Below are positions 8,702 through 17,258 of a DNA stretch of 64,000 nucleotides, in pieces. Numbering within the stretch: position 1 is the stretch's first letter; each line of letters starts with the position of its first letter. The notes under the pieces were generated by a model. The model was not told the DNA's origin and did no database searches. It saw nothing but the letters and a program-made list of their open reading frames with translations. The position numbers and the translations under genes are program-made. Source of the stretch: Pseudomonadota bacterium (GTDB lineage Bacteria > Pseudomonadota > Gammaproteobacteria > Burkholderiales > Burkholderiaceae_C); assembly GCA_020161065.1 (NCBI GenBank), contig JAIUPH010000018.1, forward strand, positions 186,001 to 250,000, read 5' to 3'.

Positions 8702-9936
8702 CGGCCATGACGCCCGTGAGCCCCATGACGCCCCTGCCGCCGCTGACGCCCATGACGCCCACCGCCGTCAGCGCGCACACGCTGGTCAGCGCGCTGGGCC
8801 ACGGCCTGCAGGCCACGCTGCAGGCGCTGCGCCAAGGCCGCAGCGGCCTGCGGCAGCGCGACTTCGAGACCGCCGCGCTCGGCGCCTGGCTGGGCGTGGT
8901 CGACGGCAGCGAGGCGCTCGCCTGGCCGGCGCAGTACGCCGACTTCGACTGCCGCAACAACCGCCTGGCCGAGCTGGGCCTGCGCAGCGACGGCTTCATC
9001 GACCGCGTGCAACAGGCGCGCGCGCGCTGGGGCGCGGCGCGCGTCGGCGTCTTCCTGGGCACCAGCACCGCCGGCATCCTGCAGACCGAGCTGGCCTACC
9101 GCCGGCGCGACCCCACCAGCGGCGCGCTGCCGGCCGACCTGCACTACCCCGAGACGCACAACACCTACTCGGTAGCGCGTTATGTGCGCGCACGGCTGGC
9201 CCTGCAAGGCCCGGCCGCGGTGGTCAGCACCGCCTGCTCGTCCAGCGCCAAGGTGTTCGGCCAGGCGGCGCGGATGATGGCGCTGGGCCTGATCGATGCC
9301 GCCGTGGTCGGCGGCGTCGACAGCCTGTGCCTGACCACGCTGTACGGCTTCTCGGCGCTGGAGCTGGTGTCGCCCGAGATCTGCCGGCCCTGGGACGCGC
9401 AGCGCCGCGGGCTGTCGATCGGCGAGGCCGCCGCCTTCGCGCTGCTGGAGCGCGACGCCGAAAAGCCCGTCGCCTGGCTGCTGGGCTGCGGCGAGAGCAG
9501 CGACGGCCACCACATGAGCAGCCCGCACCCCGAAGGCGCCGGCGCCGCGCTGGCCATGCGCGAGGCGCTGGCCCAGGCCGGCCGCCGCGCCGACGAGGTG
9601 GGCTACGTCAACCTGCACGGCACCGGCACGCCCGGCAACGACGCCGCCGAAGACCGCGCGATGCAAGCCGTGTTCGGCCCCGCCACGCCCTGCAGCAGCA
9701 GCAAGGGCCACACCGGCCACACGCTGGGCGCCGCCGGCGCGGTGGAGGCCTGCGTCAGCCTGCTGGCGCTGCAGCACGGCCTGTTGCCGGCCGGGCTGAA
9801 CGTGCAGCGCATCGACCCCGCGCTGCAATCGAACTACCTGCTGCAGCCGCGCGAGCAGCGCGTCGAGCTGGTGGCCAGCAATTCCTTCGGCTTCGGCGGC
9901 AGCAACGCCTGCCTGCTGTTCGGGGCGGCGCGATGA
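8698..9936 (+). CDS. beta-ketoacyl-ACP synthase (KS 1) of the aryl-polyene cluster
   Basis: Condenses malonyl-ACP onto the growing chain. 412 aa thiolase-fold KS. The nucleophile is Cys180 in STACSSSAK; catalytic His residues lie in VNLHGTGTPGND and SKGHTGHTLGAAG, and the closing NSFGFGGSNACLLFG is present, so it should be active. The first 22 residues are an odd low-complexity Met-Thr-Pro run with further in-frame ATGs at 8707, 8725 and 8752; a later start near AVSAHTLVSALG cannot be excluded. The next gene (4-base overlap) is the chain-length-factor partner, matching KS:CLF heterodimers described for aryl-polyene PKS. Confidence 0.9.
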   Translation: MTAMTPVSPMTPLPPLTPMTPTAVSAHTLVSALGHGLQATLQALRQGRSGLRQRDFETAALGAWLGVVDGSEALAWPAQYADFDCRNNRLAELGLRSDGFIDRVQQARARWGAARVGVFLGTSTAGILQTELAYRRRDPTSGALPADLHYPETHNTYSVARYVRARLALQGPAAVVSTACSSSAKVFGQAARMMALGLIDAAVVGGVDSLCLTTLYGFSALELVSPEICRPWDAQRRGLSIGEAAAFALLERDAEKPVAWLLGCGESSDGHHMSSPHPEGAGAALAMREALAQAGRRADEVGYVNLHGTGTPGNDAAEDRAMQAVFGPATPCSSSKGHTGHTLGAAGAVEACVSLLALQHGLLPAGLNVQRIDPALQSNYLLQPREQRVELVASNSFGFGGSNACLLFGAAR

Positions 9937-10721
9937 GCCTGCAACTCGGCGTGCAAGGCGTGGCGCTGCTCGGTCCCGGCTTTGCCGACTGGGCGCAGGC
10001 CGCGCCGCTGCTGCGCGAGCCTTCGCGCTGGCAGCGCACGCCCACCGTGGTGCCGGCGCCGGCGCTGCTGCCGGCCACCGAGCGCCGCCGCGCCGGCACG
10101 GTGGTGAAGGCCTCGGTCGCGGTGGCCGACGCGGCTTGCCAGGCCGCCGGCCTGGCGCCCAGCGCGCTGGCCACGGTGTTCACCTCGTCGACCGGCGACC
10201 CCGCCAACTGCCACGCCATCTGCGAGGCATTGGCCAAGGCCGAGCGCCTGGTCTCGCCGACGCGTTTCACCAACTCGGTCCACAACGTGGCCTCCGGCTA
10301 CTGGCACATCGCCACGCAGACGATGCAGGCCTCCACCAGCCTGGGCGCCTTCGATGCCAGCTTTGCCGCCGGGCTGCTGGAAGCCGCCGTGCAATGCGTG
10401 CACGGACAGCGCCCGCTGCTGCTGGTGGCCTGCGACACGCCCTACCCCGAGCCGCTGCACGGCGTGCGGCCGCTGTCCGACAGCTTGGCGCTGGCGCTGG
10501 TGCTGGTGCCGCAAGGCGGGCGCGGTTTGACCATCGGCATCGCCGGCGACGCGGCGCCCACGCCCTGCGGCGATGCCGCGCTGGAAGCGCTGCGCCGCGA
10601 GATCCCGGCCGCCCGCGCGCTGCCGCTGCTGCAGGCGCTGGCCGCGCCGGCGGCGGCGGCCTTGGTGATCGAAGGGCTGGCGGGCCAGTCATTGGCCTTG
10701 CAACTGGACGCCGCGGCATGA
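9933..10721 (+). CDS. beta-ketoacyl synthase chain-length-factor-like protein (CLF 1)
   Basis: 262 aa protein of the short 'ketoacyl synthase N-terminal domain' family (PF13723 type). It has no STAC nucleophile motif; instead it shows the family blocks VVKASVAVADAACQAAG, FTSSTGDPANCHAIC and RFTNSVHNVASGYW, then VACDTPYPEPL. Such proteins pair with the adjacent KS and set chain length in the type II aryl-polyene synthase (ApeC-like role by position). Coupled by ATGA overlap to KS 1 upstream and to the dehydratase downstream. Confidence 0.85.
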   Translation: MSLQLGVQGVALLGPGFADWAQAAPLLREPSRWQRTPTVVPAPALLPATERRRAGTVVKASVAVADAACQAAGLAPSALATVFTSSTGDPANCHAICEALAKAERLVSPTRFTNSVHNVASGYWHIATQTMQASTSLGAFDASFAAGLLEAAVQCVHGQRPLLLVACDTPYPEPLHGVRPLSDSLALALVLVPQGGRGLTIGIAGDAAPTPCGDAALEALRREIPAARALPLLQALAAPAAAALVIEGLAGQSLALQLDAAA

Positions 10722-11170
10722 ACCACGTGCTGCCCGCCGATGCCGCCGAGATTGCGCGTTGGATCCCGCACCAGGGCCGCATGTGCCTGCTCGACGCCGT
10801 GCTCGACTGCAACCCGGCGCTGATCCGCTGCCGCGCCGGCAGCCACCGCCGCGCCGACCACCCGCTGCGCATGGACGCAGGCCTGCTGTCGGCGGCGGCG
10901 ATCGAATACGCGGCGCAGGCGATGGCCTTGCACGGCGCGCTCAACGCCAAGCCCGGCGTCGACGGCCGGCCCGGCTTCCTGGCCAGCGCGCGCAACGTCA
11001 AGCTGCACGTGCCGCGGCTGGACGACGTGGCCGGCGACCTGCTGGTGCAGGCCGAGCACCTGGCCGGCGACGAGCGCCAGGCGATGTACCGCTTCGCGCT
11101 GCACGACGAGGGCGGCCGTTGCCTGGTCGAAGGCCGCGCGACGGTGGTGTTGGACACGCCGTTGACGTGA
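10718..11170 (+). CDS. hotdog 3-hydroxyacyl-ACP dehydratase (ApeP-like)
   Basis: 150 aa single-hotdog protein. The opening ARWIPHQGRMCLLDAVLD is typical of the FabZ-related dehydratases of aryl-polyene clusters, and the central helix LLSAAAIEYAAQAMALHGAL carries the catalytic acidic residue. In characterised APE systems two dehydratases cooperate; here the second is the domain fused to the AMP-ligase. Start overlaps the CLF stop. The stop is 10 bases before the ketoreductase gene. Confidence 0.87.
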   Translation: MNHVLPADAAEIARWIPHQGRMCLLDAVLDCNPALIRCRAGSHRRADHPLRMDAGLLSAAAIEYAAQAMALHGALNAKPGVDGRPGFLASARNVKLHVPRLDDVAGDLLVQAEHLAGDERQAMYRFALHDEGGRCLVEGRATVVLDTPLT

Positions 11171-11180
11171 AGCCGATGAC

Positions 11181-11927
11181 ATGAACACCGCGGCAAGACC
11201 CCTGGCCGGCAAACGCGCCCTCGTCACCGGCGCCAGCGGCGCCATTGGCAGCGCCATCGCGCGGCGGCTGGCGGCCGATGGCGCGCACGTGCTGCTGCAC
11301 GCCAACGCCCGGCCCGACCGCGTGCAGATGCTGGCCGACGAACTGGCGGCCGACGGTGCCAGCGCCGAGGCGCTGGCCTTCGACCTGGCCGACGCCGAAG
11401 CGGTGCAGGCCGCGGTGGCGTTGATGCTGGCCGGCGGGCCGGTGCAGATCGTCGTCAACAACGCCGGCATCCACGACGACGCGGTGTTCCCCGGCATGCG
11501 CGCCGAGCAGTGGCAGCGCGTGATCGACGTGTCGCTCAACGGCTTCTACCGCGTCACGCAGCCGCTGGTGCTGCCGATGCTGCGCACGCGCTGGGGACGC
11601 ATCGTCAACCTGTCGTCGGTGGCGGCGATCACCGGCAACCGCGGCCAGGTCAACTACGCGGCGGCCAAGGCGGCGCTGCACGGCGCGACCAAGGCCTTGT
11701 CGCTGGAGCTGGCCAGCCGCGGCATCACCGTCAACGCGGTGGCGCCGGGCATCATCGAGTCGCCGATGGCCGACGCGCATTTCGACCCCGAGGCCATCCG
11801 CCGCCTGGTGCCGGTGCAGCGCGCCGGCACGCCCGACGAGGTGGCCGCGCTGGTCGGCTTTCTCGCCGGGCCGGATGCCGCTTACATCACCGGACAAATC
11901 ATCTCGGTCAACGGCGGGATGATCTGA
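11181..11927 (+). CDS. fabG: 3-oxoacyl-ACP reductase of the aryl-polyene cluster (FabG-like)
   Basis: 248 aa short-chain dehydrogenase that reduces the 3-keto group after each condensation with NADPH. Glycine-rich motif TGASGAIGS (residues about 17-25), NNAG block, catalytic Ser in NLSSVAA, Tyr/Lys in NYAAAK, and the FabG-type ending GFLAGPDAAYITGQIISVNGGM. Corresponds to ApeQ by role. Starts 10 bases after the dehydratase. This is the last of the tightly overlapping synthase genes; the next gene is 42 bases on with its own ribosome site. Confidence 0.92.
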   Translation: MNTAARPLAGKRALVTGASGAIGSAIARRLAADGAHVLLHANARPDRVQMLADELAADGASAEALAFDLADAEAVQAAVALMLAGGPVQIVVNNAGIHDDAVFPGMRAEQWQRVIDVSLNGFYRVTQPLVLPMLRTRWGRIVNLSSVAAITGNRGQVNYAAAKAALHGATKALSLELASRGITVNAVAPGIIESPMADAHFDPEAIRRLVPVQRAGTPDEVAALVGFLAGPDAAYITGQIISVNGGMI

Positions 11928-11969
11928 AGCGTCAAGGTCCAACCGCCTTCTTCTTTCGGAGCCACCCGC

Positions 11970-12422
11970 ATGAACTTCCCGCGTTCGCTCGCCGTCGTGA
12001 TCGGCGCCCTGGCCGCCGCGCCGGCGGTTCTGGCCGCCAGCTCGGCCGTGACCTCGGCTTCCGACAGCGCCAGCACTTCGGTGGACGCCACGTCGCGCTC
12101 GCTGCACCGCTCCAGCGCCAGCTCGTCGCCGCGGCCGCTGGCGCAGGGCGACTACCGCGTGCAGCGCGTCGCCAAGTTGGCCGACGGCGCCAACGAAGTC
12201 GAGCTGCTGGCCGTCGAAGGCGGCGGCGGCGAAGGCGGCTTCTCGCTGCGCCTGGCCGACCGGGCGGTGGCCGACGGCGGCCTGGTCGTCGGCCAGATCG
12301 TCAGCGCGCGGCAGCGGCCTTACGGCTACGAGTTCCTGCGCGCCGACACGCGCACCGCGTTCTTCCTGCTGCTGGACGACGACTGGCACCGCGAGCTGCC
12401 CTCGGTGCCGGTGCGGTCGTGA
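11970..12422 (+). CDS. uncharacterised secreted protein embedded in the pigment cluster
   Basis: 150 aa. A clear signal peptide (residues 1-23, ending AVLAASS) is followed by a 35-residue Ser/Thr-rich linker and a small beta-rich domain with GQGDYRV-like start, EVELLAVEGGGGEGG and LLLDDDWHREL. I do not recognise the family. RBS CGGAG lies at 11959-11963. Its stop overlaps the GTG of the DUF2145 gene, so the two exported proteins are coupled. Lying inside the synthase gene run suggests a periplasmic or outer-membrane role linked to the pigment, but nothing in the sequence proves it. Confidence 0.7.
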   Translation: MNFPRSLAVVIGALAAAPAVLAASSAVTSASDSASTSVDATSRSLHRSSASSSPRPLAQGDYRVQRVAKLADGANEVELLAVEGGGGEGGFSLRLADRAVADGGLVVGQIVSARQRPYGYEFLRADTRTAFFLLLDDDWHRELPSVPVRS

Positions 12423-13330
12423 ACGCTGCGCGCCGGGCCGCCGTTGCGCTGGCGGCCCTGCTAACGCTGATCGCCGCCGGCGCCCACGCCGGCATGCCGC
12501 GGCTGTGCGAGCAAGGCGTCGAACTCAGCGCGCGGCAGAAGGACCACCGGCTGCAGCTCGTCGCGCAGGTGCGGCAGGAGCTGCAGCGCTCGGGCCAGGC
12601 GGTGGCGCTGGTGGCGCGGTCGGGCGTCGACCTCGGCCGCTTCGACTTGCGCTACTCGCACGCCGGCATCGCCTTGCGCGACAGCCCCAACACGCCGTGG
12701 TCGGTGCGCCAGCTGTACTACGCCTGCGACGAGCAGCGCCCGCGGCTGTTCGACCAGGGCCTGGCCGGCTTCCTGCTGGCCGCGGACGACCTGCCCACCG
12801 CCCACGTCACGCTGCTGCTGCCGCCGCCCGAGGCCGCGCCGGCGCTGGCCGCCGCCGCGCTGGACGGCGCGCTGGCCTTGGGCCTGCTGGCCGCCGACTA
12901 CAGCGCCAACGCCTTCGCCTTTTCCACCCGCTACCAGAACTGCAACCAGTGGGTGGCCGAGCTGCTGGCCGCCGCCTGGGGCGGCCTGGGCCCGCAGCCC
13001 ACGCGCGGCCAGGCGCAAGCGTGGCTGCAGATGGAAGGTTATGAGCCGCACCGCTTCGCCGCCGCGCCGCTGCTCTACCAGCTGGCCCGCCTGGTGCCGC
13101 TGCTGCACCACGACGACCATCCCGGCAACGACCAGGCGGCCGCGGTGTTCCGCGTCAGCATGCCCGATTCGCTGCAGGCCTTCGTCGCGCAGCAGTGGCC
13201 GCAGACGCAGCGCATCGAGCTGTGCCACGACGAGCGCCACCTCGTCGTGCGCCGCGGCTGGCAGCCGCTGGGGCCGCTGTGCGAGCCGGCGCCCGGCGAC
13301 GAGGTGCAGGCCTTCGATGGCGACGACTGA
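12419..13330 (+). CDS. DUF2145-family exported protein
   Basis: 303 aa from a GTG that overlaps the previous stop. Signal peptide residues 1-25 (AALLTLIAAGAHAG). The mature part shows DUF2145-like blocks: RYSHAGIALRD, SVRQLYYACDEQ, RYQNCNQWVAELLAAAWG and GDEVQAFDGDD at the end. The SHAGI...NCNQW arrangement (His early, NCxxW later) resembles cysteine/histidine hydrolase folds of the NlpC/P60-like type, but I cannot confirm a catalytic triad. Often near aryl-polyene genes in Burkholderiales as I recall; function unknown. Ten bases before KS 2. Confidence 0.75.
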   Translation: MNAARRAAVALAALLTLIAAGAHAGMPRLCEQGVELSARQKDHRLQLVAQVRQELQRSGQAVALVARSGVDLGRFDLRYSHAGIALRDSPNTPWSVRQLYYACDEQRPRLFDQGLAGFLLAADDLPTAHVTLLLPPPEAAPALAAAALDGALALGLLAADYSANAFAFSTRYQNCNQWVAELLAAAWGGLGPQPTRGQAQAWLQMEGYEPHRFAAAPLLYQLARLVPLLHHDDHPGNDQAAAVFRVSMPDSLQAFVAQQWPQTQRIELCHDERHLVVRRGWQPLGPLCEPAPGDEVQAFDGDD

Positions 13331-13339
13331 CGGCCGCCG

Positions 13340-14542
13340 ATGCCCAGGCTGATCGCCAGCACCCTGGCCAGCGCCCACGGCCTGGGGCTGGACGCGCTGG
13401 CCGCCGCGCTGGCCGCCAACCAAAGCGCCCTGCAGCCCAACGATTCGCCTGACTGGCCGCTGGCCACCGCGGTGGGCCGCGTCGCCGAGCTGGAGCACCA
13501 GCCCTGGCCGGCCGACTGGCAAGCCTGGGACAGCCGCGCCACGCGGCTGGCCTGGCTGGGCCTGCAGGGCGACGGCTTCGCCGACGCGGTGCTGCGCGCG
13601 CGCCAACGCCACGGCGCGGCGCGCGTCGGGCTGGTGATCGGCAGCTCGGCCTCGACCATCGGCGCTTCGGAATCGGCCTACCGCCAGCTGGCGGCCGACG
13701 GCGGCTTCGCGAGCGCGCAGCGCCAGCCGCGGCTGCACACGCCGCATGCACTGGCCGATTTCGTGCAGCAGGCGCTCGGCCTGCAGGGCCCGGCGCTGAC
13801 AGTGTCCACCGCCTGCTCGTCGGGCGCCAAGGCGCTGGCCGTCGGCGAGCGCTGGCTGCGGCTGCAACTGGCCGACGCGGTGGTGGTGGGCGGCATCGAC
13901 GCGCTCAGCGGCAGCCTGCTCTACGGCTTCAACGCGCTGGGCCTGCTGGACCCGCAGCCCTGCCGGCCTTTCGACGCGGCGCGCCGCGGCATCAGCATCG
14001 GCGAGGCCGCGGCCTACACGCTGCTGGTGCGCGACGACGAGGCCGCGGCCGGCCCCGATGAAGATGCCGTTCAACTGTTGGGTTATGGCGAGCGCAGCGA
14101 CGCCCACCACATGTCGAGCCCGCACCCGCAAGGCCTGGGCGCCGAGCAGGCGCTGGACGCCGCGCTGGCGCGCGCCGGGCTGGACAGCGCCGCGGCGATC
14201 GACTTCGTCAGCCTGCACGGCACCGGCACCGCCGCCAACGACGAGGTGGAAGCCGCGCTGCTGGCGCGCCGCTACGCGGGCAGCGTGCACGCCTCGGCCA
14301 CCAAGGGCTTGAGCGGCCACACCATGGGCGCCGCCGGGCTGCTGCAGGCGCTGGTCTGCGTGCTGGCGCTGCAGCGCGGGCTGCTGGCCGGCAGCGGCCC
14401 CACCGCGGCGCCGGACCCGGCCTTCGGCGCGGCTTTCGCCGAACGTTGGAAGGCGCGGCCGGCGCAGCGGCGCATCCGCCGCGCCGCCAGCCACGCCTTC
14501 GGCTTCGGCGGCAACAACTGCGTGCTGGTGTTCGGATGCTGA
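13340..14542 (+). CDS. beta-ketoacyl-ACP synthase (KS 2) of the aryl-polyene cluster
   Basis: 400 aa KS with intact catalysis: Cys159 in STACSSGAK, His in VSLHGTGTAAND and in TKGLSGHTMGAAG, closing AFGFGGNNCVLVFG. Closely parallel to KS 1 in block order (GLQGDGFADAVLRARQ, RGISIGEAAAYTLL, HHMSSPHPQG), so the two look like an ancient duplication. Paired with its own chain-length-factor gene, whose ATG overlaps its stop. Two complete KS:CLF pairs in one operon imply either two chain-length settings or a division between initiation and elongation. Confidence 0.9.
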   Translation: MPRLIASTLASAHGLGLDALAAALAANQSALQPNDSPDWPLATAVGRVAELEHQPWPADWQAWDSRATRLAWLGLQGDGFADAVLRARQRHGAARVGLVIGSSASTIGASESAYRQLAADGGFASAQRQPRLHTPHALADFVQQALGLQGPALTVSTACSSGAKALAVGERWLRLQLADAVVVGGIDALSGSLLYGFNALGLLDPQPCRPFDAARRGISIGEAAAYTLLVRDDEAAAGPDEDAVQLLGYGERSDAHHMSSPHPQGLGAEQALDAALARAGLDSAAAIDFVSLHGTGTAANDEVEAALLARRYAGSVHASATKGLSGHTMGAAGLLQALVCVLALQRGLLAGSGPTAAPDPAFGAAFAERWKARPAQRRIRRAASHAFGFGGNNCVLVFGC

Positions 14543-15270
14543 CGCGCACGGTGCAAGTCCTCGCCCAGGCCGCGTGGACGCCCACGGCCGCGGCGCCGCG
14601 CCCGGCGCCGGCGCTGCTGGCGGCCAACGAGCGCCGCCGCGCGCCGCAGGCGGTGTTGATGGCGCTGCAGGCGGCCGAGGCCGCCGGCGCGGGGGCCGCG
14701 GTGGACCTCGGCAGCGTGGCCACCGTCTTCGCCTCGGCGCACGGCGACCTGGCGATCGTCGACGCCTTGTGCCGGACCCTGGCCGACGAGCCGCTGCTGC
14801 TGTCGCCGCTGCGCTTTCACCACTCGGTGCACAACGCGGCGTCGGGCTATTTCGCCATCGGTGCGCGCAACCGCGAGGCCAGCACCGCGGTGGCCGCCGG
14901 GCCCTGGAGCTTCGGCGCCGGCTGGCTGGAAGCCGCCGGCCAATGCGCCGCCGAGCAGCGCCCGGTGCTGCTGGTGGGTTGCGACACCGCGGCGCCGGAC
15001 GGGCCGCTGCAATCGGTCAACGACAGCCGCGAGGCGCTGGCCGTGGCGCTGCTGCTGGCGCCGCCCGGCGCCGGCGGCCGCGGCGTCCGCTGGCAGTTGC
15101 AGCCGGGCCGCTTCACGCCGCCGCCGGGCAACCCGATGGCCGCCGCGCGGCCGCTGCTCGCCGCGCTCGGCGCGGCGCCGGCAGCGCGGCTGGATGTGCC
15201 GCTGTCGGCGCAGCTCGGCCTGGTGATCGACGTCGAGGCCGAGGGCGACCGCGAAAGCGGCCCCGCTTGA
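14536..15270 (+). CDS. beta-ketoacyl synthase chain-length-factor-like protein (CLF 2)
   Basis: 244 aa, same short ketosynthase-like family as CLF 1: APALLAANERRRAP, VFASAHGDLAIV and RFHHSVHNAASGYFAIG align with FTSSTGDPANC and RFTNSVHNVASGYW there. No STAC nucleophile. Start ATG at 14536 lies 7 bases inside KS 2. Presumed partner of KS 2. An 84-base gap follows, after which the halogenase-like gene appears to have its own leader. Confidence 0.85.
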   Translation: MLTRTVQVLAQAAWTPTAAAPRPAPALLAANERRRAPQAVLMALQAAEAAGAGAAVDLGSVATVFASAHGDLAIVDALCRTLADEPLLLSPLRFHHSVHNAASGYFAIGARNREASTAVAAGPWSFGAGWLEAAGQCAAEQRPVLLVGCDTAAPDGPLQSVNDSREALAVALLLAPPGAGGRGVRWQLQPGRFTPPPGNPMAAARPLLAALGAAPAARLDVPLSAQLGLVIDVEAEGDRESGPA

Positions 15271-15354
15271 GACAAGGCCATCCAGGCCCATCTCTGCCCA
15301 TCCAGGCCCTCGGGCATCATCGCTGCCGTCAACGCCAACGCCCAGGAAGCGCCC

Positions 15355-17010
15355 ATGCCCAAGCCCGCGCCGCTGCACGACGTCGTCATCATGGGCGGCG
15401 GCCTGGCCGGGCTGACGCTGGCGCTGCAGTTGCGCCAGCGCATGCCCGATCTCGACGTGCTGGTGCTCGAACGCCGCACGCACCCGGTGCCGGCGGCCAC
15501 GCACAAGGTGGGCGAGTCGACGGTGGAAATCGGCGCGCACTACTTCGCCGAGGTGCTGGGCCTGCAGGCCCACCTCGCGCAGGCGCAGCTCAAGAAGTTC
15601 GGCTTCCGCTTCTTCTGGAGCGACGGCCGGCGCGACATCGAGAACGTCACCGAGCTGGGCGCCAGCCGGCCGCTGCCGGTGAGCAGCTGGCAGATCGACC
15701 GCGGCCTGTTCGAGAACTTCCTCGCCGACGAAGTGCAGCGCCGCGGCCTGCGCCTGGAGGCCGGTGCGCTGGTGCGCAGCGTGCGCCTGGGCGCCGGCGC
15801 CGAACCGCACGAGGTCGACTGGCAGCGCCCCGGCGGCGCGCTGCAGACCGCGCGCGCGCGCTGGGTGATCGACGCCTGCGGCCGCGCCGCGCTGCTCAAG
15901 CGCCAGCTCGGCCTGGCGCGGGATAACGACCATGCCGCGCATGCCGTGTGGTTTCGCATCGGCCGCCGCATCGAGATCGACCGCTGGAGCGACGACGCCG
16001 AATGGCGCGCCCGCGTCGCCACGCCCACGCGCTGGCTGTCGACCAACCACCTGGTCGGCGAGGGCTACTGGGTGTGGCTGATCCCGCTGGCCTCGGGCTC
16101 GCATTCGGTGGGCATCGTCGCCGACCCGGCCTACCACCCGAGCAGCGCCATCGACACCTTCGACAAGGCGATGGACTGGCTGCAGCAACACCAGCCGCGG
16201 CTGTGGGACGAACTGGACGGCCAGCGCGACGCGCTGCAGGACTTCGCGTTCTTCCGCCGCTTCTCGTACGACTGCACCCAGGTCTTCAGCGCCGGCCGCT
16301 GGGCGCTGGCCGGCGAGGCCGGGCGCTTTCTCGACCCGTTCTATTCGCCGGGCAGCGACTTCATCGCCATCGGCAACAGCTACATCACCGAGCTGATCAC
16401 GATGGAACGGGGCGGCCACCGCATCCAGGCCCATGCCCAGGTCTACGAGCAGATCTTCCGCTCGTTCTACGACAGCACGATGGCGCTGTACCGCGGCCAG
16501 TACGGCCTGTTCGGCGACCCCGAGGTGCTGCCGGCCAAGATCATCTGGGACTACTGCTACTACTGGAGCGTGCTGGCCCAGCTCTACTTCCAAAAGCGGC
16601 TGACCGACCTGGCCTCGCTGTCGCACCTGCGCGACGAGCTGCTGCTGTGCCAGCGCCTGAACGACGCCGTGCAAGACCTGCTGCGCCGCTGGGGCCAGGT
16701 GAGCCGCCGCCGCAACGTGCGCCGCATGCTGGACCAGGCCGCCATGCCGTGGTTCGTGGAACTCAACCGCAGCCTGGCCGACCGCCTGGACGACGCCGCC
16801 TTCCGCGAGCGCCTGCGCCAGGCGACGGCGCGCTTGCACGCGCTGGCGGCCGAACTGCTGCAGCACGCCCGCGGCGAACACCCAAGGCTGGACGGCGGCG
16901 AGCTGCAGGCGCTGCTGCAGGGGCTGCCGGAGGCGGCGGAGACTTACGAGCCGATGCTGTTCAGCGCCACCGAAACGCCCTCTCCCGCGGGCGGGAGAGG
17001 GTTGGGGTGA
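15355..17010 (+). CDS. flavin-dependent halogenase-family protein (halogenase 1)
   Basis: 551 aa FAD-binding monooxygenase/halogenase-fold protein. Dinucleotide motif G14-x-G16-x-x-G19; KVGEST at 51-56; the WxWxIP signature of flavin-dependent halogenases as W239-V-W241-L-I-P244; and the Fx.Px.Sx.G halogenase motif as F325-L-D-P-F-Y-S-P-G333. Expected to chlorinate or brominate the aryl head, as in brominated xanthomonadins, but a non-halogenating oxidase in this superfamily is possible. The catalytic Lys equivalent cannot be fixed without alignment. ATG at 15355 has AGGAAG about 8 bases upstream. The last ten residues (PSPAGGRGLG) and the stop codon are supplied by a REP-like palindrome. Confidence 0.85.
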   Translation: MPKPAPLHDVVIMGGGLAGLTLALQLRQRMPDLDVLVLERRTHPVPAATHKVGESTVEIGAHYFAEVLGLQAHLAQAQLKKFGFRFFWSDGRRDIENVTELGASRPLPVSSWQIDRGLFENFLADEVQRRGLRLEAGALVRSVRLGAGAEPHEVDWQRPGGALQTARARWVIDACGRAALLKRQLGLARDNDHAAHAVWFRIGRRIEIDRWSDDAEWRARVATPTRWLSTNHLVGEGYWVWLIPLASGSHSVGIVADPAYHPSSAIDTFDKAMDWLQQHQPRLWDELDGQRDALQDFAFFRRFSYDCTQVFSAGRWALAGEAGRFLDPFYSPGSDFIAIGNSYITELITMERGGHRIQAHAQVYEQIFRSFYDSTMALYRGQYGLFGDPEVLPAKIIWDYCYYWSVLAQLYFQKRLTDLASLSHLRDELLLCQRLNDAVQDLLRRWGQVSRRRNVRRMLDQAAMPWFVELNRSLADRLDDAAFRERLRQATARLHALAAELLQHARGEHPRLDGGELQALLQGLPEAAETYEPMLFSATETPSPAGGRGLG

Positions 17011-17013
17011 GGG
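16978..17013. repeat. REP-like palindrome overlapping the halogenase 1 stop codon
   Basis: Perfect 11-bp arms CCCTCTCCCGC (16978-16988) and GCGGGAGAGGG (16991-17001) around GG, followed by TTGGGGTGAGGG. This matches a dispersed palindrome common in proteobacterial genomes, whose other strand reads SPHPNPLPPAGEG when translated. The TGA stop of the upstream gene (17008-17010) lies within its tail. Confidence 0.85.
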
Positions 17014-17029
17014 CTGACGGTCGCCGCAC

Positions 17030-17191
17030 TCAAGGTATTCGTGCGGACTTCGACCAAGCCTTGCTCCGGTCGCGACTTCGACGGCCGCACCTCCAGCACT
17101 TCGCCGTCAACGCGCAGCTCGTCATGCGAATGCGCGTGCTTCCCGTGAAGCATTGGCCAGGGCGGACGTCCTCCAGGTACAGGGCACGCAT
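17030..17191 (-). pseudogene. internally deleted MaoC-like dehydratase remnant
   Basis: Reading the - strand from an ATG at 17191, MRALYLEDVRPGQCFTGST matches the N terminus of MaoC-family hydratases. From about 17127 a different frame gives DELRVDGEVLEVRPSKSRP and then QGLVEVRTNTL, which matches their C terminus. The central part (about 90 residues in a normal gene) is gone and the two ends are joined out of frame. It follows the thioesterase gene on the same strand, so it was probably the last gene of that operon. Assignment is from remembered family patterns; a profile search would settle it. Confidence 0.7.
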
Positions 17192-17258
17192 CGTGCAACT
17201 TCGTTGTTCAAGAGGGCATCGAAGTGCGTGCACGTTCATGCACCCATGCGCGCGCTCA

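Noticed and set aside
8698-8760. Separate small peptide made of Met-Thr-Pro repeats before KS 1
   Set aside because: It is in frame with KS 1 without a stop, so it is an N-terminal extension or a choice of alternative starts.
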